A DNA stretch of 64,000 nt from JASHUC01 sp035523875 (GTDB lineage Bacteria; Pseudomonadota; Gammaproteobacteria; Steroidobacterales; Steroidobacteraceae), in the NCBI GenBank assembly GCA_035523875.1, contig DATKPY010000029.1, forward strand, positions 100,348-164,347, given 5' to 3'. Numbering within the stretch: the stretch's first letter is position 1; each line of letters starts with the position of its first letter. Positions 45,857 through 54,668 of this stretch are shown piece after piece. The position numbers and the translations under genes were made by a program. The notes below the pieces were generated by a model that was given only the letters and a program-made list of their open reading frames with translations, made no database searches and was not told the DNA's origin.

Positions 45857-46537
45857 TCAGCGGAGCGCGCGCCGAAAGGCCGCCGCCGTGCTGACGGTCC
45901 CGAAGAGCGTCAAGGGATTGCGGATCATCTCGACCGCGGCCTCCTTGAGCTCGCGAGTCACCCCAGCCGTGCAGTCGCTCAGCAACAGGTTGTCGAAGCC
46001 GCGATCGGATGCTTCGCGGATCGAGGTATGTACGCAGCATTCAGTGGTCACTCCGACGAATACGAGATTCGAGATGCCTCCGGTGCGCAGCAGGTGCTCC
46101 ATCTCCGTTCCGTAGAAGCAGCCGCTGCCCACCTTATCGATCACCGGATCGCCCGGCACCGGGGCGAGCTCGGGGATGATCTCGTGGCCGGGTTCGCCCC
46201 GAATGAGAATCCGCCCGAGCGGCGCGGGATCCCCGACGCCGGCGCCGCCGAGACGGCTGCGGAACCGCTTCACGGCGGTGAGATCCCGTCCATCCGGCCG
46301 ATGACCTTCGCGCGTATAGACGATCTTCATGCCGAAGGCGCGCGCGGCGGCGAGGGCGGCCGCAATGGGCTCGATCGGCTCGCGCATCATGTCGATATCA
46401 ACGTCCGCGACGGTCGAGAGTCCGCCACGCCCGCAGAAATCCACCTGCATGTCGATCACGATGAGCGCCGTGTTCGCCGCGCTCAGGTTGCCGTGGCACG
46501 GAAAGTCGTAGGCGTCCGCTTCGATCTTGAGTGACAT
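45857..46537 (-). CDS. isochorismatase-family amidohydrolase, biuret hydrolase-like
   Basis: 226 aa. Catalytic Asp29 (IVIDMQVDFCGRGG), Lys135 (VIDKVGSGCFYGT) and Cys168 (TECCVHTSIREASDRGF) are intact. The blocks TREGHRPDGRDL, GRILIRGEPGHEIIPELAP and VIDKxGxGxF closely follow biuret amidohydrolase and RutB-type ureidoacrylate hydrolases. The likely reaction is release of ammonia from a carbamoylated or ureide substrate. First gene of the minus-strand arm of the nitrogen cluster. Confidence 0.86.
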   Translation of the reverse strand: MSLKIEADAYDFPCHGNLSAANTALIVIDMQVDFCGRGGLSTVADVDIDMMREPIEPIAAALAAARAFGMKIVYTREGHRPDGRDLTAVKRFRSRLGGAGVGDPAPLGRILIRGEPGHEIIPELAPVPGDPVIDKVGSGCFYGTEMEHLLRTGGISNLVFVGVTTECCVHTSIREASDRGFDNLLLSDCTAGVTRELKEAAVEMIRNPLTLFGTVSTAAAFRRALR

Positions 46538-47032
46538 TCGGAGGCTCCTCGCGCCGTGGGCGCGGGATCGGCCTGCACCCGTGGGTGGCGGCGATTTTAA
46601 CGCGCCTGTCGCGCCCGGTCCGACTGCTCACCAAATTGGGGCAGGTGCTCGTGCGCTGCGCGCTTGTGGAGCGCTCATCGCTGCACGGAGCTCGACGGGC
46701 GCGAGCGCTCTCGAGATTATCGAGGCGCAGAACAAGTGCATTTCGCGATGCCCGCGCGCGGCCGTGCGATGGGCACGCGGATTGCATCATCCGGCGCATA
46801 AATGTGCGTCTAGGGTTCCGGCCTGTGCGATGCGCAGGCGGCAGGTCCGAGAGAGGCAGTCCAGGCGCGTCGATGCGCAGGGATACACGGCGGGATAAAA
46901 GCCCGGGAGATTGGTTTGCGGGGTGTTGCGGCGTCCCCGGCTGATCTCCACAGTGTGGGTTCGGGCCGCGGGCTCAACGCACGGTTCTCCTCGCAAGTTT
47001 GTCGGGCATCTTGCAGACGGAGATCGCGCCGC
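46538..47032. other. 495-bp divergent control region of the nitrogen cluster
   Basis: The region separates the amidohydrolase arm (minus) from the TonB receptor arm (plus). A minus-strand TAAAAT (46599-46594) 57 bp before the amidohydrolase start is a candidate -10. A 5-5-5 inverted repeat GCGCT/AGCGC lies at 46660-46674. A sigma-54-type element lies at 46770-46786. No gene was found in it. Confidence 0.55.
46770..46786 (+). promoter_or_regulatory. candidate sigma-54 (RpoN) promoter
   Basis: The sequence TGGGCACGCGGATTGCA has GG (46772-46773) and GC (46784-46785) exactly 10 bases apart, with GGCACG and TTGCA boxes, which is the consensus -24/-12 arrangement. It points toward the TonB receptor operon; the expected start near 46797 leaves a leader of about 236 bases. 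Confidence 0.5.
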
Positions 47033-49660
47033 ATGACTCGCTCATCAACTCGCGCACCTCACTTCCCGCGTCGCCACGAGCGACTCACTCCGGTCGCCGC
47101 GGCAGTGCTGGTTGCGCTCTACGGTGCGCCCACTCGCGCCGACCCGGCTTCGGGATCGGCGCCGCCGAGCGCAGCTTCCGCGACCACGGGTGCGTCGACC
47201 GCCGCATCATCGGGGAGCGCCGGGGGAGGCACGCTGGAGGAGGTCACGGTAACGGCCACGCGCCGCGAGGCCTCCGCGCAGGACGTTCCCCTCAGCATCA
47301 CCGCAATCTCCGGCGATCAGCTCGATCGCGAAGGCGTCAATGACGTGGGCAAGCTCGCCGAGACGATGGCGGGCGTGGATTTCACCGACAAAGGCCCATT
47401 CGGCGGGGTCACCGGGGCCAATCTCATCATTCGCGGTCTGAACAGCGACGCGACCGGTTGGCTGCCCGCTGCCGCCTCCCCCGTGGTGCCGCCGGTCGCC
47501 ACCTACGTCGATGACACGCCGCTCTTCGTCAATCTCAGGCTCCAGGACCTCGATCGGGTGGAGATTCTGCGCGGCCCCCAGGGCACGCTCTACGGCTCCG
47601 GCTCACTCGGAGGCACCATCCGCTTCGTGCAGAACGCGCCCGATCCATCCGGTTTCGATGCCCGCGTCCAGGTCGACGCCGGCGATACCGCCCACACCGA
47701 CCGGCCGAACGGGGACGTGAACGGCATGCTGAACGTGCCGTTCTCGGACACGCTCGCGCTGCGTCTCAACGCCGGGTGGACCTACGACGCCGGCTTCATC
47801 AATCAGCCGAACCTGTATCGGCTCGACTCCTCGGGCGCTCCGATCGCCGCGCAGCCCGGGAACCTGATGAGCCCGCCCGAGATCTACGGGCGCGACTACA
47901 CCAACGACTATCAGTACAACACGGCGCGCGCCTCGCTCCTGTGGAAGCCGAGCGATGCGTTTCACGCTCAGGCCTCCTACTACTACCAGCTCGGCACGGC
48001 GGGGGGCTTTCCCTATATCGCGACGAGCCCGCTCGCGTACACGCAGCCCATCTCGAGCGCGAACCTGCCCGCGGGGAACTACACGAATCCTCCCGCGCTC
48101 ACGCAGCTTTACTCGGCTGAGCTTCCCTCGGGCGTGGACCGGCTCTCCAACGCCGACAACGGCCAGGATACCACCCGCGATCGAGTGAACCTCGCCGCGC
48201 TCGACCTGCAGTACGACTTGGGTTTCGCGACACTCACCTCCTCGAGCTCCTGGGCGCAGCACGACAATCTCTCCTACGTCGATGAGACCGGGGAGTACGT
48301 CAACTTCACGTTCTCTCAGGATCTTTATGGCCAGAACCCGCGCATCTTCATCGTCGGTCGGGAGAGCTTCGACGACAAGGAGTGGGCGCAGGAATTCCGT
48401 CTCGTCTCCACGAGCGGCGGCCCGATCGACTGGCTGGTCGGCCTGTTCGATCGGTCGGAGATGACGGACATCGAGGAGAACGACTTCTATCCCGGATATC
48501 TCAACTACTACAACGCCTGCGAGCCGATCTACGGCCAGAGCATCGGTGATGGGGTGACGCCGTCCCAATGCGGCATCGGCGAGACGGCGTATGCGCCGGG
48601 TCCCATTCAGTACGTTGCGGGCCTGCCGATCATCAAGGACGACGTCTACATCAACGCATTCGAGACGAGGTTCAAGGATCTCGCGGCATTCGGCGAGGTG
48701 ACCTGGCACCTGACCTCTGCTTGGTCGCTCACCGGTGGCACGCGTGCGTTCAAGCAGACCGTCTCCCAGGGACAGCAAAATGCACTGCTGTTCGACGGCC
48801 CCGACTACGCGGCGAACGAGTCTCTGAGCGATCAGTGGCGACGGGCGTTGTGGAAGCTCAACACGGCCTACCACTTCAATCGGGACAACCTCGTCTACGC
48901 GACGTGGTCCCAGGGATTCCGGCGCGGCGGCGTCAATGCACTTCCCCCGAGCGAGCTCGCCGGCGCATACGTGACTCCGGCCGCCCTGAGCCACGTGTCG
49001 CCCGATACCGCGGATAACTATGAGGTCGGTTTCAAAGGGACCGTTCGCAAGCGCGTCCGCTATTCGCTTGCGATCTTCGATATCGAGTGGCACAACATCC
49101 AGGAGGGAGTCGACCTGACCCCGCTCGTGCTCCCGGGCGCTCTCAACATCGGCTCGGGATATAGCCGCGGCGTGGAGCTCGAGGGGGATGCGCTCATCAC
49201 GGACCGCATCACCGCGCACTTCGGCTACACCTACGATCAGACGAAGCTCACCTCCTTGAGCCCGCTCTTCGAGCAGCCAAATACCTCCTTCGCGCCTCCG
49301 GCGACCGGCGGAGCGCTGCCGGGCACGCCGCGCGATAGCGCGGTGCTCGGTCTGCAGTACGGCGCCTTGAGGTGGGCAGGGGGAGCGTGGACCTACGCCA
49401 TCAACGCGCACTATCAGAGCGACGTGCTGCCGGCGCTGTCGGCGACCATTCCGACGGTGCCGGGATTCACGATGCTCGACACCCGGCTCACATACGAGCG
49501 CTCCCAGTGGAGCGCGGCGCTCTACTGCAACAACCTCACCAACACCCTCGGGATCACCTCGTACCAGGACCCCGCGCTCTTCGGCAACCGCAATCAGGCC
49601 ATCATCTCGCAGCCGCGCACCGTTGGCGTGACGTTCGTGTACTCCTTCGCAGGGCTGTGA
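47033..49660 (+). CDS. TonB-dependent outer-membrane receptor
   Basis: 875 aa from ATG 47033. The signal region ends near PTRADPA (about 40), followed by an Ala/Ser/Gly linker and TonB-box-like LEEVTVTATRR. The plug domain (about 80-210) includes VPLSITAISGDQLDREGV, GANLIIRGLN, and VATYVDDTPLF...LRLQDLDRVEILRGPQGTLYGSGSLGGTIRF. A 22-strand barrel follows, ending in FVYSFAGL. It imports a ligand across the outer membrane. The downstream NCS1 permease suggests an N-heterocycle or ureide. It is of the large Steroidobacter/Caulobacter type rather than siderophore type. Confidence 0.93.
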   Translation: MTRSSTRAPHFPRRHERLTPVAAAVLVALYGAPTRADPASGSAPPSAASATTGASTAASSGSAGGGTLEEVTVTATRREASAQDVPLSITAISGDQLDREGVNDVGKLAETMAGVDFTDKGPFGGVTGANLIIRGLNSDATGWLPAAASPVVPPVATYVDDTPLFVNLRLQDLDRVEILRGPQGTLYGSGSLGGTIRFVQNAPDPSGFDARVQVDAGDTAHTDRPNGDVNGMLNVPFSDTLALRLNAGWTYDAGFINQPNLYRLDSSGAPIAAQPGNLMSPPEIYGRDYTNDYQYNTARASLLWKPSDAFHAQASYYYQLGTAGGFPYIATSPLAYTQPISSANLPAGNYTNPPALTQLYSAELPSGVDRLSNADNGQDTTRDRVNLAALDLQYDLGFATLTSSSSWAQHDNLSYVDETGEYVNFTFSQDLYGQNPRIFIVGRESFDDKEWAQEFRLVSTSGGPIDWLVGLFDRSEMTDIEENDFYPGYLNYYNACEPIYGQSIGDGVTPSQCGIGETAYAPGPIQYVAGLPIIKDDVYINAFETRFKDLAAFGEVTWHLTSAWSLTGGTRAFKQTVSQGQQNALLFDGPDYAANESLSDQWRRALWKLNTAYHFNRDNLVYATWSQGFRRGGVNALPPSELAGAYVTPAALSHVSPDTADNYEVGFKGTVRKRVRYSLAIFDIEWHNIQEGVDLTPLVLPGALNIGSGYSRGVELEGDALITDRITAHFGYTYDQTKLTSLSPLFEQPNTSFAPPATGGALPGTPRDSAVLGLQYGALRWAGGAWTYAINAHYQSDVLPALSATIPTVPGFTMLDTRLTYERSQWSAALYCNNLTNTLGITSYQDPALFGNRNQAIISQPRTVGVTFVYSFAGL

Positions 49661-49681
49661 CGGCAGCGCGCATGCGGAGGG

Positions 49682-51139
49682 ATGGCGATGCCGGCTGAGG
49701 AGGAGGTAATCCCTCACGGGAACGAGGTCTTCGCGATCGAGGTGCGCGGGTTCGATCACATCCCCGAGCCCGAGCGCAACATGACGCCGCGACAGGTGGA
49801 CCAGCTGTGGGTCGGCACGAGCGTCAACTTGCTGTCCTTCGCGCTCGGTGCAATGGCGATCACCCTCGGTCTCAACCTGTGGTGGGCCCTCATGGCCTGC
49901 GCGCTCGGCAGTCTCACCTACGCGTACATGGCGTTTGGATCGATCGTGACCGTGCGCGCGGGCCTCCCCGTGACCACGCTCGCGCGTGCCGCGTTCGGCA
50001 TGCTCGGCAACCTTCCGAATGCGCTCCTTGCGTGGCTCGCATCGGTCGCCTTCGAGGTCATCAATACCATCTTCGGCGTGGATGCGCTCCTGTCGCTGTT
50101 CCGGCTTCTCGGTTGGGGCGAGCCGGGGGACCCCGGCAAGGTGATCGCGGTGATTCTCCAGCTGATGCTCTGCGGCGGTATTGCCGTGCTGGGACACGCG
50201 ACGATGGTGTGGTTCCAGCGAGTCTTTGCCGTGCTCATCGGCGCGGCGCTGCTGCTCGTGATGGCGTTCACCGTGGGCCAGGTCGATTGGCCGCACGCCG
50301 CGCTGCCGCATGCGCGTCTCGGCTCGGCGAGCGTGCTCGGAGCGTTCCTCACGGCAGCCGCGGTGATCGCGTCCAATCCGATCTCGTTCCTCTTCAATGG
50401 TCCGGACTGGGTGAGGTATCTACCGTCGCGCACCGCGGGGCGGAGCATCTTCGCGCACGTCTTCTGGGCGAGCTACATCCCTTCGCTGGCACTGACCGCG
50501 ATGGGCGCGCTCTGCGCGACGCTCGGGGACATGTCGGATCCGGTAGGCGGCATGAAGCCGTTCATTCCGCCGTGGCTGTTCCTGCTCTACATCCTCGCTG
50601 TCGTCGGCGGGTCGCTGGCGAACAATGTACCGACCTACTATTCCTCGGGTCTCTCGCTCCAGGCGATCGGGCTCAAGGTGCACCGCTACGTCGCCACGCT
50701 GTTCGACTTGATCGCCTCGACCGCAATCGCGCTCTACATCCTGTTCGTACGCGATTTCTCCACCGCACTCAACGATTTCATCGCTTTGCTCGTGCTGTGG
50801 GTCGGGCCCTTCGGCGGAGTGTGGATCGGGGACGCGCTCCTGCGACGCGCGCGCTACGACTTTCGGTCCATCCATGGCGCAGCCGGTGCGAGCGGTCGGT
50901 ACTGGGGTTGGGGCGGTGTCAACCCAAGCGGCTGCCTCGCACTGCTCGCCGGGATGGCCGTCGCGGCGTTGACGATGAGGTCGCCGCTTTACGACGGACG
51001 GTTGGCGGTGATGCTGGGAGGCGCCGATTTGAGCTGGCTGCTCGGATTTCCGGTCTCGATGCTCACCTACCTCGGGCTCGCCGCGATTCTGCGGCAGAGC
51101 GCCGGCGCTGCGGCAACGGCGGCCGTGCGAATCGAGTGA
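49682..51139 (+). CDS. NCS1-family nucleobase/hydantoin-type permease
   Basis: 485 aa from ATG 49682 (ATG 49688 also possible). About twelve helices. The family motifs are RNMTPRQVDQLWVGTSVNLLSFALGAMAITLGL, VRAGLPVTTLARAAFGMLG, PISFLFNGPDWVRYLPSRTAG and DFIALLVLWVGPFGGVWIGD. NCS1 carriers take up cytosine, uracil, hydantoins or allantoin with H+ or Na+. It lies 21 bp after the receptor gene and is the probable inner-membrane step of the same uptake route. Confidence 0.9.
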   Translation: MAMPAEEEVIPHGNEVFAIEVRGFDHIPEPERNMTPRQVDQLWVGTSVNLLSFALGAMAITLGLNLWWALMACALGSLTYAYMAFGSIVTVRAGLPVTTLARAAFGMLGNLPNALLAWLASVAFEVINTIFGVDALLSLFRLLGWGEPGDPGKVIAVILQLMLCGGIAVLGHATMVWFQRVFAVLIGAALLLVMAFTVGQVDWPHAALPHARLGSASVLGAFLTAAAVIASNPISFLFNGPDWVRYLPSRTAGRSIFAHVFWASYIPSLALTAMGALCATLGDMSDPVGGMKPFIPPWLFLLYILAVVGGSLANNVPTYYSSGLSLQAIGLKVHRYVATLFDLIASTAIALYILFVRDFSTALNDFIALLVLWVGPFGGVWIGDALLRRARYDFRSIHGAAGASGRYWGWGGVNPSGCLALLAGMAVAALTMRSPLYDGRLAVMLGGADLSWLLGFPVSMLTYLGLAAILRQSAGAAATAAVRIE

Positions 51140-51157
51140 CCCCTCTCCACGCGAGGA

Positions 51158-52246
51158 ATGGCCATGCGCTCTTTCCAGGTCCGATCACCGAGCAGGGTCC
51201 CCTGCGGCGCGTTGCATCAATTGCCCGCGACTCCTGCGACGGTGCACTGGGGCTACTTCTCCTCGTCCCTGGCGCCCGCGCTGCGCGTGAAGAGCGGCGA
51301 TCTGATCGAGGTGCAAGCCATCACGCACCATGCCGGAGACGATCCGGATCTGATGTTCGATGCGACTGTCGAGGCGCTGTTCGGCGGGGTTCCCGAGGAG
51401 GACCGTCTGCCCGGACCGCACATCATGACCGGACCGATCTACATCGAGGGCGCGCGGCCTGGGGACATGCTCGAGGTGCGCTATCTGCGGATGACACCGC
51501 GCTGCGCGTACGGGTCGAATCTCGCGGCGAACTGGGGCTACCTCTACGAGGAAGTCGGGCGCAAGGACCGTGTCACGATCTATCGAATCAACGAGCAGGC
51601 CAATGTCGCCCACGCCCTTTACGCCTACGATTTTCCGGGGACCTACCGAATTCCCGGCACGATTACGCGCTGTCCGAGCTGCGACCGGAGGGCGGCGCTG
51701 CCGGGCGTGCGCATTTCCGTGCGGCCGCACTTGGGAACCGCCGGTGTTGCCCCGGATGCGCCCGGCCGGATCAGCACGGTGCCACCCGGCAGCCACGGTG
51801 GCAACATCGATAACTGGCGCATCGGCGCCGGCGCCACGATGTACTACCCCGTGCAGGTGGACGGCGCGCTGTTCTCCGTCGGCGATCCCCACATCTCTCA
51901 GGGCGACGGGGAGGTGTCCGGCACTGCGATCGAGTCCTCGCTCGATGTGCTGCTGCAGGTGGTGATCCGGCGCGATTTCGGCTTTCCCTCGCCGCTGCTC
52001 GAGACATCGGATAGCTGGATCGTCCACGGCTTCGATGCAGACCTCAACGTGGCGATGCGCAATGCGGCGCTCGACATGCTGCGATTTCTGACCGAGCAGC
52101 GCGCGCTCTCCACGGACGATGCGTATTCCCTCATGAGCGTCGCGGCGGATTTCGCGGTCACGCAGGTGGTCGATCAGCGCCGTGGCGTCCACGTTCGCAT
52201 TCCGCGCGACATCTTCGCGAGCGAGGCGGACGAGGAGCCGAGGTGA
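51158..52246 (+). CDS. acetamidase/formamidase family protein
   Basis: 362 aa; ATG 51158 or, with better spacing from GAGGA, ATG 51164. Conserved family blocks are TVHWGYFSSSLAPALRVKSGDLIEVQAITHHAGDDPD, GPHIMTGPIYIEGARPGDMLEV, NIDNWRIGAGATMYYPVQVDGALFSVGDPHISQGDGEVSGTAIE. The family hydrolyses short-chain amides to ammonia. Here it probably releases nitrogen from the imported compound or a product of it. Confidence 0.9.
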   Translation: MAMRSFQVRSPSRVPCGALHQLPATPATVHWGYFSSSLAPALRVKSGDLIEVQAITHHAGDDPDLMFDATVEALFGGVPEEDRLPGPHIMTGPIYIEGARPGDMLEVRYLRMTPRCAYGSNLAANWGYLYEEVGRKDRVTIYRINEQANVAHALYAYDFPGTYRIPGTITRCPSCDRRAALPGVRISVRPHLGTAGVAPDAPGRISTVPPGSHGGNIDNWRIGAGATMYYPVQVDGALFSVGDPHISQGDGEVSGTAIESSLDVLLQVVIRRDFGFPSPLLETSDSWIVHGFDADLNVAMRNAALDMLRFLTEQRALSTDDAYSLMSVAADFAVTQVVDQRRGVHVRIPRDIFASEADEEPR

Positions 52247-52659
52247 GCCCGGTCCTGTTCCACATGGTCGCGGGTGCGCCGGAGCCCGTGGGCCCGTTCT
52301 CCCACGCAACCGAGGCGGAGGGCTGGGTCTTCCTCACCGGACAGATGCCCACCTACCCGGACCGGCCTCGAGCCGCGTTGCCCGAGGGCATCGAAGCGCA
52401 GACGCATCTGGTCATCGACAACCTCTGTCGTGTGCTCGCGGGGCTCGGCTTGGGGCTTCGCAACGTCGTGCGCGTGGGCGCGTACCTCAGGCGATTCGAA
52501 TCGGACTATGAGCCGTTCAACCGCGTCTATCGATCGTACTTCGAATCGGATTCTCTGCCAGCGCGCACCTGCATCGGAGTAGCGGGACTCGCCCGCGGCG
52601 CCTTGGTGGAGATCGACTTAATCGCACGGCGACCCGGCAGGTCCGGCCGGGGCACCTAG
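52243..52659 (+). CDS. RidA-family protein
   Basis: 138 aa from GTG 52243, overlapping the previous stop as GTGA. The RidA/RutC fold: PVGPFSHATEAEGWVFLTGQMP, QTHLVIDNLCRVLAGLGLGLRNVVRVGAYL, active Arg108 (LPARTCIGVAGL) and Glu123 (ALVEIDLIA). RidA proteins deaminate reactive enamine/imine or carbamate-type intermediates; RutC does so in the pyrimidine degradation pathway. Coupled here to the amidase. Confidence 0.9.
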   Translation: MSPVLFHMVAGAPEPVGPFSHATEAEGWVFLTGQMPTYPDRPRAALPEGIEAQTHLVIDNLCRVLAGLGLGLRNVVRVGAYLRRFESDYEPFNRVYRSYFESDSLPARTCIGVAGLARGALVEIDLIARRPGRSGRGT

Positions 52660-52674
52660 CGCACGCCCCCGCGG

Positions 52675-53349
52675 TCAGCCGGGCTTGAGGATTCCAGCCA
52701 AGAGCGCGCTCAGGCCGTTCCACATGATCTGCACCCCGATGCACAAGAGAATGAATGCAGAGAGGCGAATGAGGACGTTGGTGCCCGTGGTCCCGAGCTT
52801 TCGCAGGATGCGCTCGGCATATCGATAGCAGAGATAAACGGCCACGGCGGTGACGAGCACGCCCACGACGTGCGCGAGCGCCGTCGTCAAGAGCGAGCGC
52901 AGGCCGCGGGGCGGAGTGGCCCCGAGGGTGATCGCGGCGGAGATGGAGCCGGGTCCGACGGTCAGAGGCATCGTGAGTGGATAGAAGGCCCGTTGCGTGA
53001 GCGCATCGTTCCCGGCAGCGGACGCCCGGTCCGAGACCGCGGGCGTTCCCGGGGTCATGAGGAACGACCAGCCGATCGCGCACACGATGAACCCGCCGGC
53101 GAGCTGCACGGCCGGGATCGATACCCCGAAGAAGTCGAGTACGTAGGCGCCGATCAGCACCGAGGCGAGGAGGAGCAGGAAACTGTTGATCGCAACGAGC
53201 TTTGCCATGCGCGAGCGCTCGGGCGGGGTGAGCGTGGTGATCATCGCGAGATAGATCGGTGCGCCGCCGAGCGGGTCGACGATCGGCAGGAGCGCTCCGA
53301 CGGCGATCAGCGCCGTCGAGATGAAGTGCCGCACTGCGTCGATCAGCAT
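52675..53349 (-). CDS. MarC-family inner-membrane protein
   Basis: 224 aa from ATG at 53349 (the frame is open further upstream but without homology). Six helices; LLPIVDPLGGAPIYLAMITTLTPPERSRMAKLVAINSFLLLL, GVSIPAVQLAGGFIVCAIGWSFL, FYPLTMPLTVGPGSISAAITLGA and the last RLSAFILLCIGVQIMWNGL are typical. Function unknown in spite of the name. Convergent with the RidA gene with a 15-bp gap. Confidence 0.9.
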   Translation of the reverse strand: MLIDAVRHFISTALIAVGALLPIVDPLGGAPIYLAMITTLTPPERSRMAKLVAINSFLLLLASVLIGAYVLDFFGVSIPAVQLAGGFIVCAIGWSFLMTPGTPAVSDRASAAGNDALTQRAFYPLTMPLTVGPGSISAAITLGATPPRGLRSLLTTALAHVVGVLVTAVAVYLCYRYAERILRKLGTTGTNVLIRLSAFILLCIGVQIMWNGLSALLAGILKPG

Positions 53350-53440
53350 CTGCGGGCATCCGGTCGTCGCAGTCGATGTCGCATTGACGACAGGCCGCCT
53401 CGCAGAGCCCGCGATGAGGCCACCCGGCCCGCCAATGAGC

Positions 53441-53629
53441 TCAAGGCCGAGCGAAGCGTGGCCGCGAACGATCGTCCGCCTGCGGCTCGGAGGGCCGCCG
53501 CTCGACGCGAATTGCAACCGGATCGCTCGCAGGAAAGGTTTCCTCGAGTGCCTCGTCGAGGAGCTCATCGAGGTGGTGGGTCTCGGGGAGGCTCGGACGG
53601 GCCGATCGATTCGCCGGATCTTCGGTCAT
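53441..53629 (-). CDS. small conserved protein with EALEETFPASDPVA motif
   Basis: 62 aa from ATG at 53629. The core HHLDELLDEALEETFPASDPVAIR is a short motif seen in many small alpha- and gammaproteobacterial proteins. The rest is charged and probably disordered. Function unknown. It lies between MarC and the DedA-rhodanese gene. Confidence 0.7.
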   Translation of the reverse strand: MTEDPANRSARPSLPETHHLDELLDEALEETFPASDPVAIRVERRPSEPQADDRSRPRFARP

Positions 53630-53690
53630 CGGGTGTGTCTCGCTCAGGTACGGATGAGGTTTGCAGGGCCCGCCGGCGGTGCCGTGCGGG

Positions 53691-54668
53691 CTAGGATTGG
53701 GCCGGGCGCGGTGCCGGGACCGGCGCCGTCGATTCGAGCGCACTCACCGGATACCCCGCCGCGGTCCAGGCGTCAAGACCACCCCGCAGCGGTCGCACGC
53801 GCGCAATGCCGTGCTTCATCAGGAGGTGTGCCGCGCGAGCGGCTGAAGCCTCGTTGGGACAAGTGCAGTAAAGAATGACTTCCCCGCCGTGCACGAGCGA
53901 CGCCATGATGCGCCCCATCTCATCGGGCGGAACCTGCAGCGCCCCGGGGATCGCGCGGGGGTCGAGCGCGCGGGCGCTGCGCGAGCGCACGTCGACGACC
54001 ATGGGCGGAGGCGTACGTCCCATCATCGAACGCAGCTCGTGCACGTCGATGCGCGCCATGCGCAGGGCGGAGTAGAACCGTCGCCGCTCGAGCCACTTCA
54101 ACAGAGCAAAGAGCACGGCGAGCGAAGCGATCAGGATTGCAGCGCGTCCGCCGAGCTCACCGATCCGCGGCAGTAGCGCCATGATTCGCGGCGCCGCAAG
54201 TGCGCCGATTGCCGCAAAGACTCCGACCCAGAGCAGGGCGCCCAGGCTCGTCATCAGGAGAAACGAGCGGAACCGCAGGCGCAACGCGCCGGCGAGCGGA
54301 GGCGCGAGGGTGGACAGACCGGGTACGAACTTGGCGAAGATCAGCGCCCTCAAGCCCCAGCGCTCGAACCGCGCGTGGGTATCGCTGACGCAGGAATCAG
54401 GAGAGAGCGAGACCCGGCAGAGCAATTGGATCACCCGGTTCCCATAGCCGCGCCCGGCGAAGTACCAGCAGACATCCGAGGCGATGCAGGCGATGGCAGC
54501 CAGGGTGATTGCGGCGATCCCCCAGCGCGGGTCGGCGACGGCGAGCGCCCCGGCGACCAACAGGGTGGGCACGGCGGGGATCGGGAGTCCCGCTTGCTCG
54601 GAGAGGACATTGAGGAACACGAACGCGAGGCCGCCGCGTCCCGAAAGCACATCCGAAGTAAAGACCAT
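53691..54668 (-). CDS. DedA-family membrane protein fused to a rhodanese domain
   Basis: 325 aa from ATG at 54668. Residues 1-195 are a DedA domain (LSEQAGLPIPAVPTLLVAGALAV, CWYFAGRGYGNRV, FAKFVPGLSTLAPPLAGALRLRFRSF with its conserved Gly/Pro). Residues 210-310 are a rhodanese domain (VVDVRSRSARALDPRAIPGALQV) with catalytic Cys in LYCTCPNEASAARAA. DedA proteins flip lipid carriers; rhodaneses handle sulfane sulfur. The architecture is known in proteobacteria, but the joint role is not. Confidence 0.9.
   Translation of the reverse strand: MVFTSDVLSGRGGLAFVFLNVLSEQAGLPIPAVPTLLVAGALAVADPRWGIAAITLAAIACIASDVCWYFAGRGYGNRVIQLLCRVSLSPDSCVSDTHARFERWGLRALIFAKFVPGLSTLAPPLAGALRLRFRSFLLMTSLGALLWVGVFAAIGALAAPRIMALLPRIGELGGRAAILIASLAVLFALLKWLERRRFYSALRMARIDVHELRSMMGRTPPPMVVDVRSRSARALDPRAIPGALQVPPDEMGRIMASLVHGGEVILYCTCPNEASAARAAHLLMKHGIARVRPLRGGLDAWTAAGYPVSALESTAPVPAPRPAQS

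Noticed and set aside
46660..46674. GCGCT-5-AGCGC as an NtrC site for the sigma-54 promoter
   Set aside because: The arms do not match the NtrC consensus (GCAC/GTGC type); it is recorded only as an inverted repeat in the control region.
47603..50311. 902-codon open frame on the minus strand
   Set aside because: It is the complement of the TonB receptor and permease genes; its composition (His/Arg/Glu-rich) is that of an antisense frame in high-GC DNA and it has no motif or Shine-Dalgarno.
53350..53568. Longer MarC N-terminus from an upstream start
   Set aside because: The extra residues are antisense-like and basic; the family N-terminus begins at the ATG at 53349.
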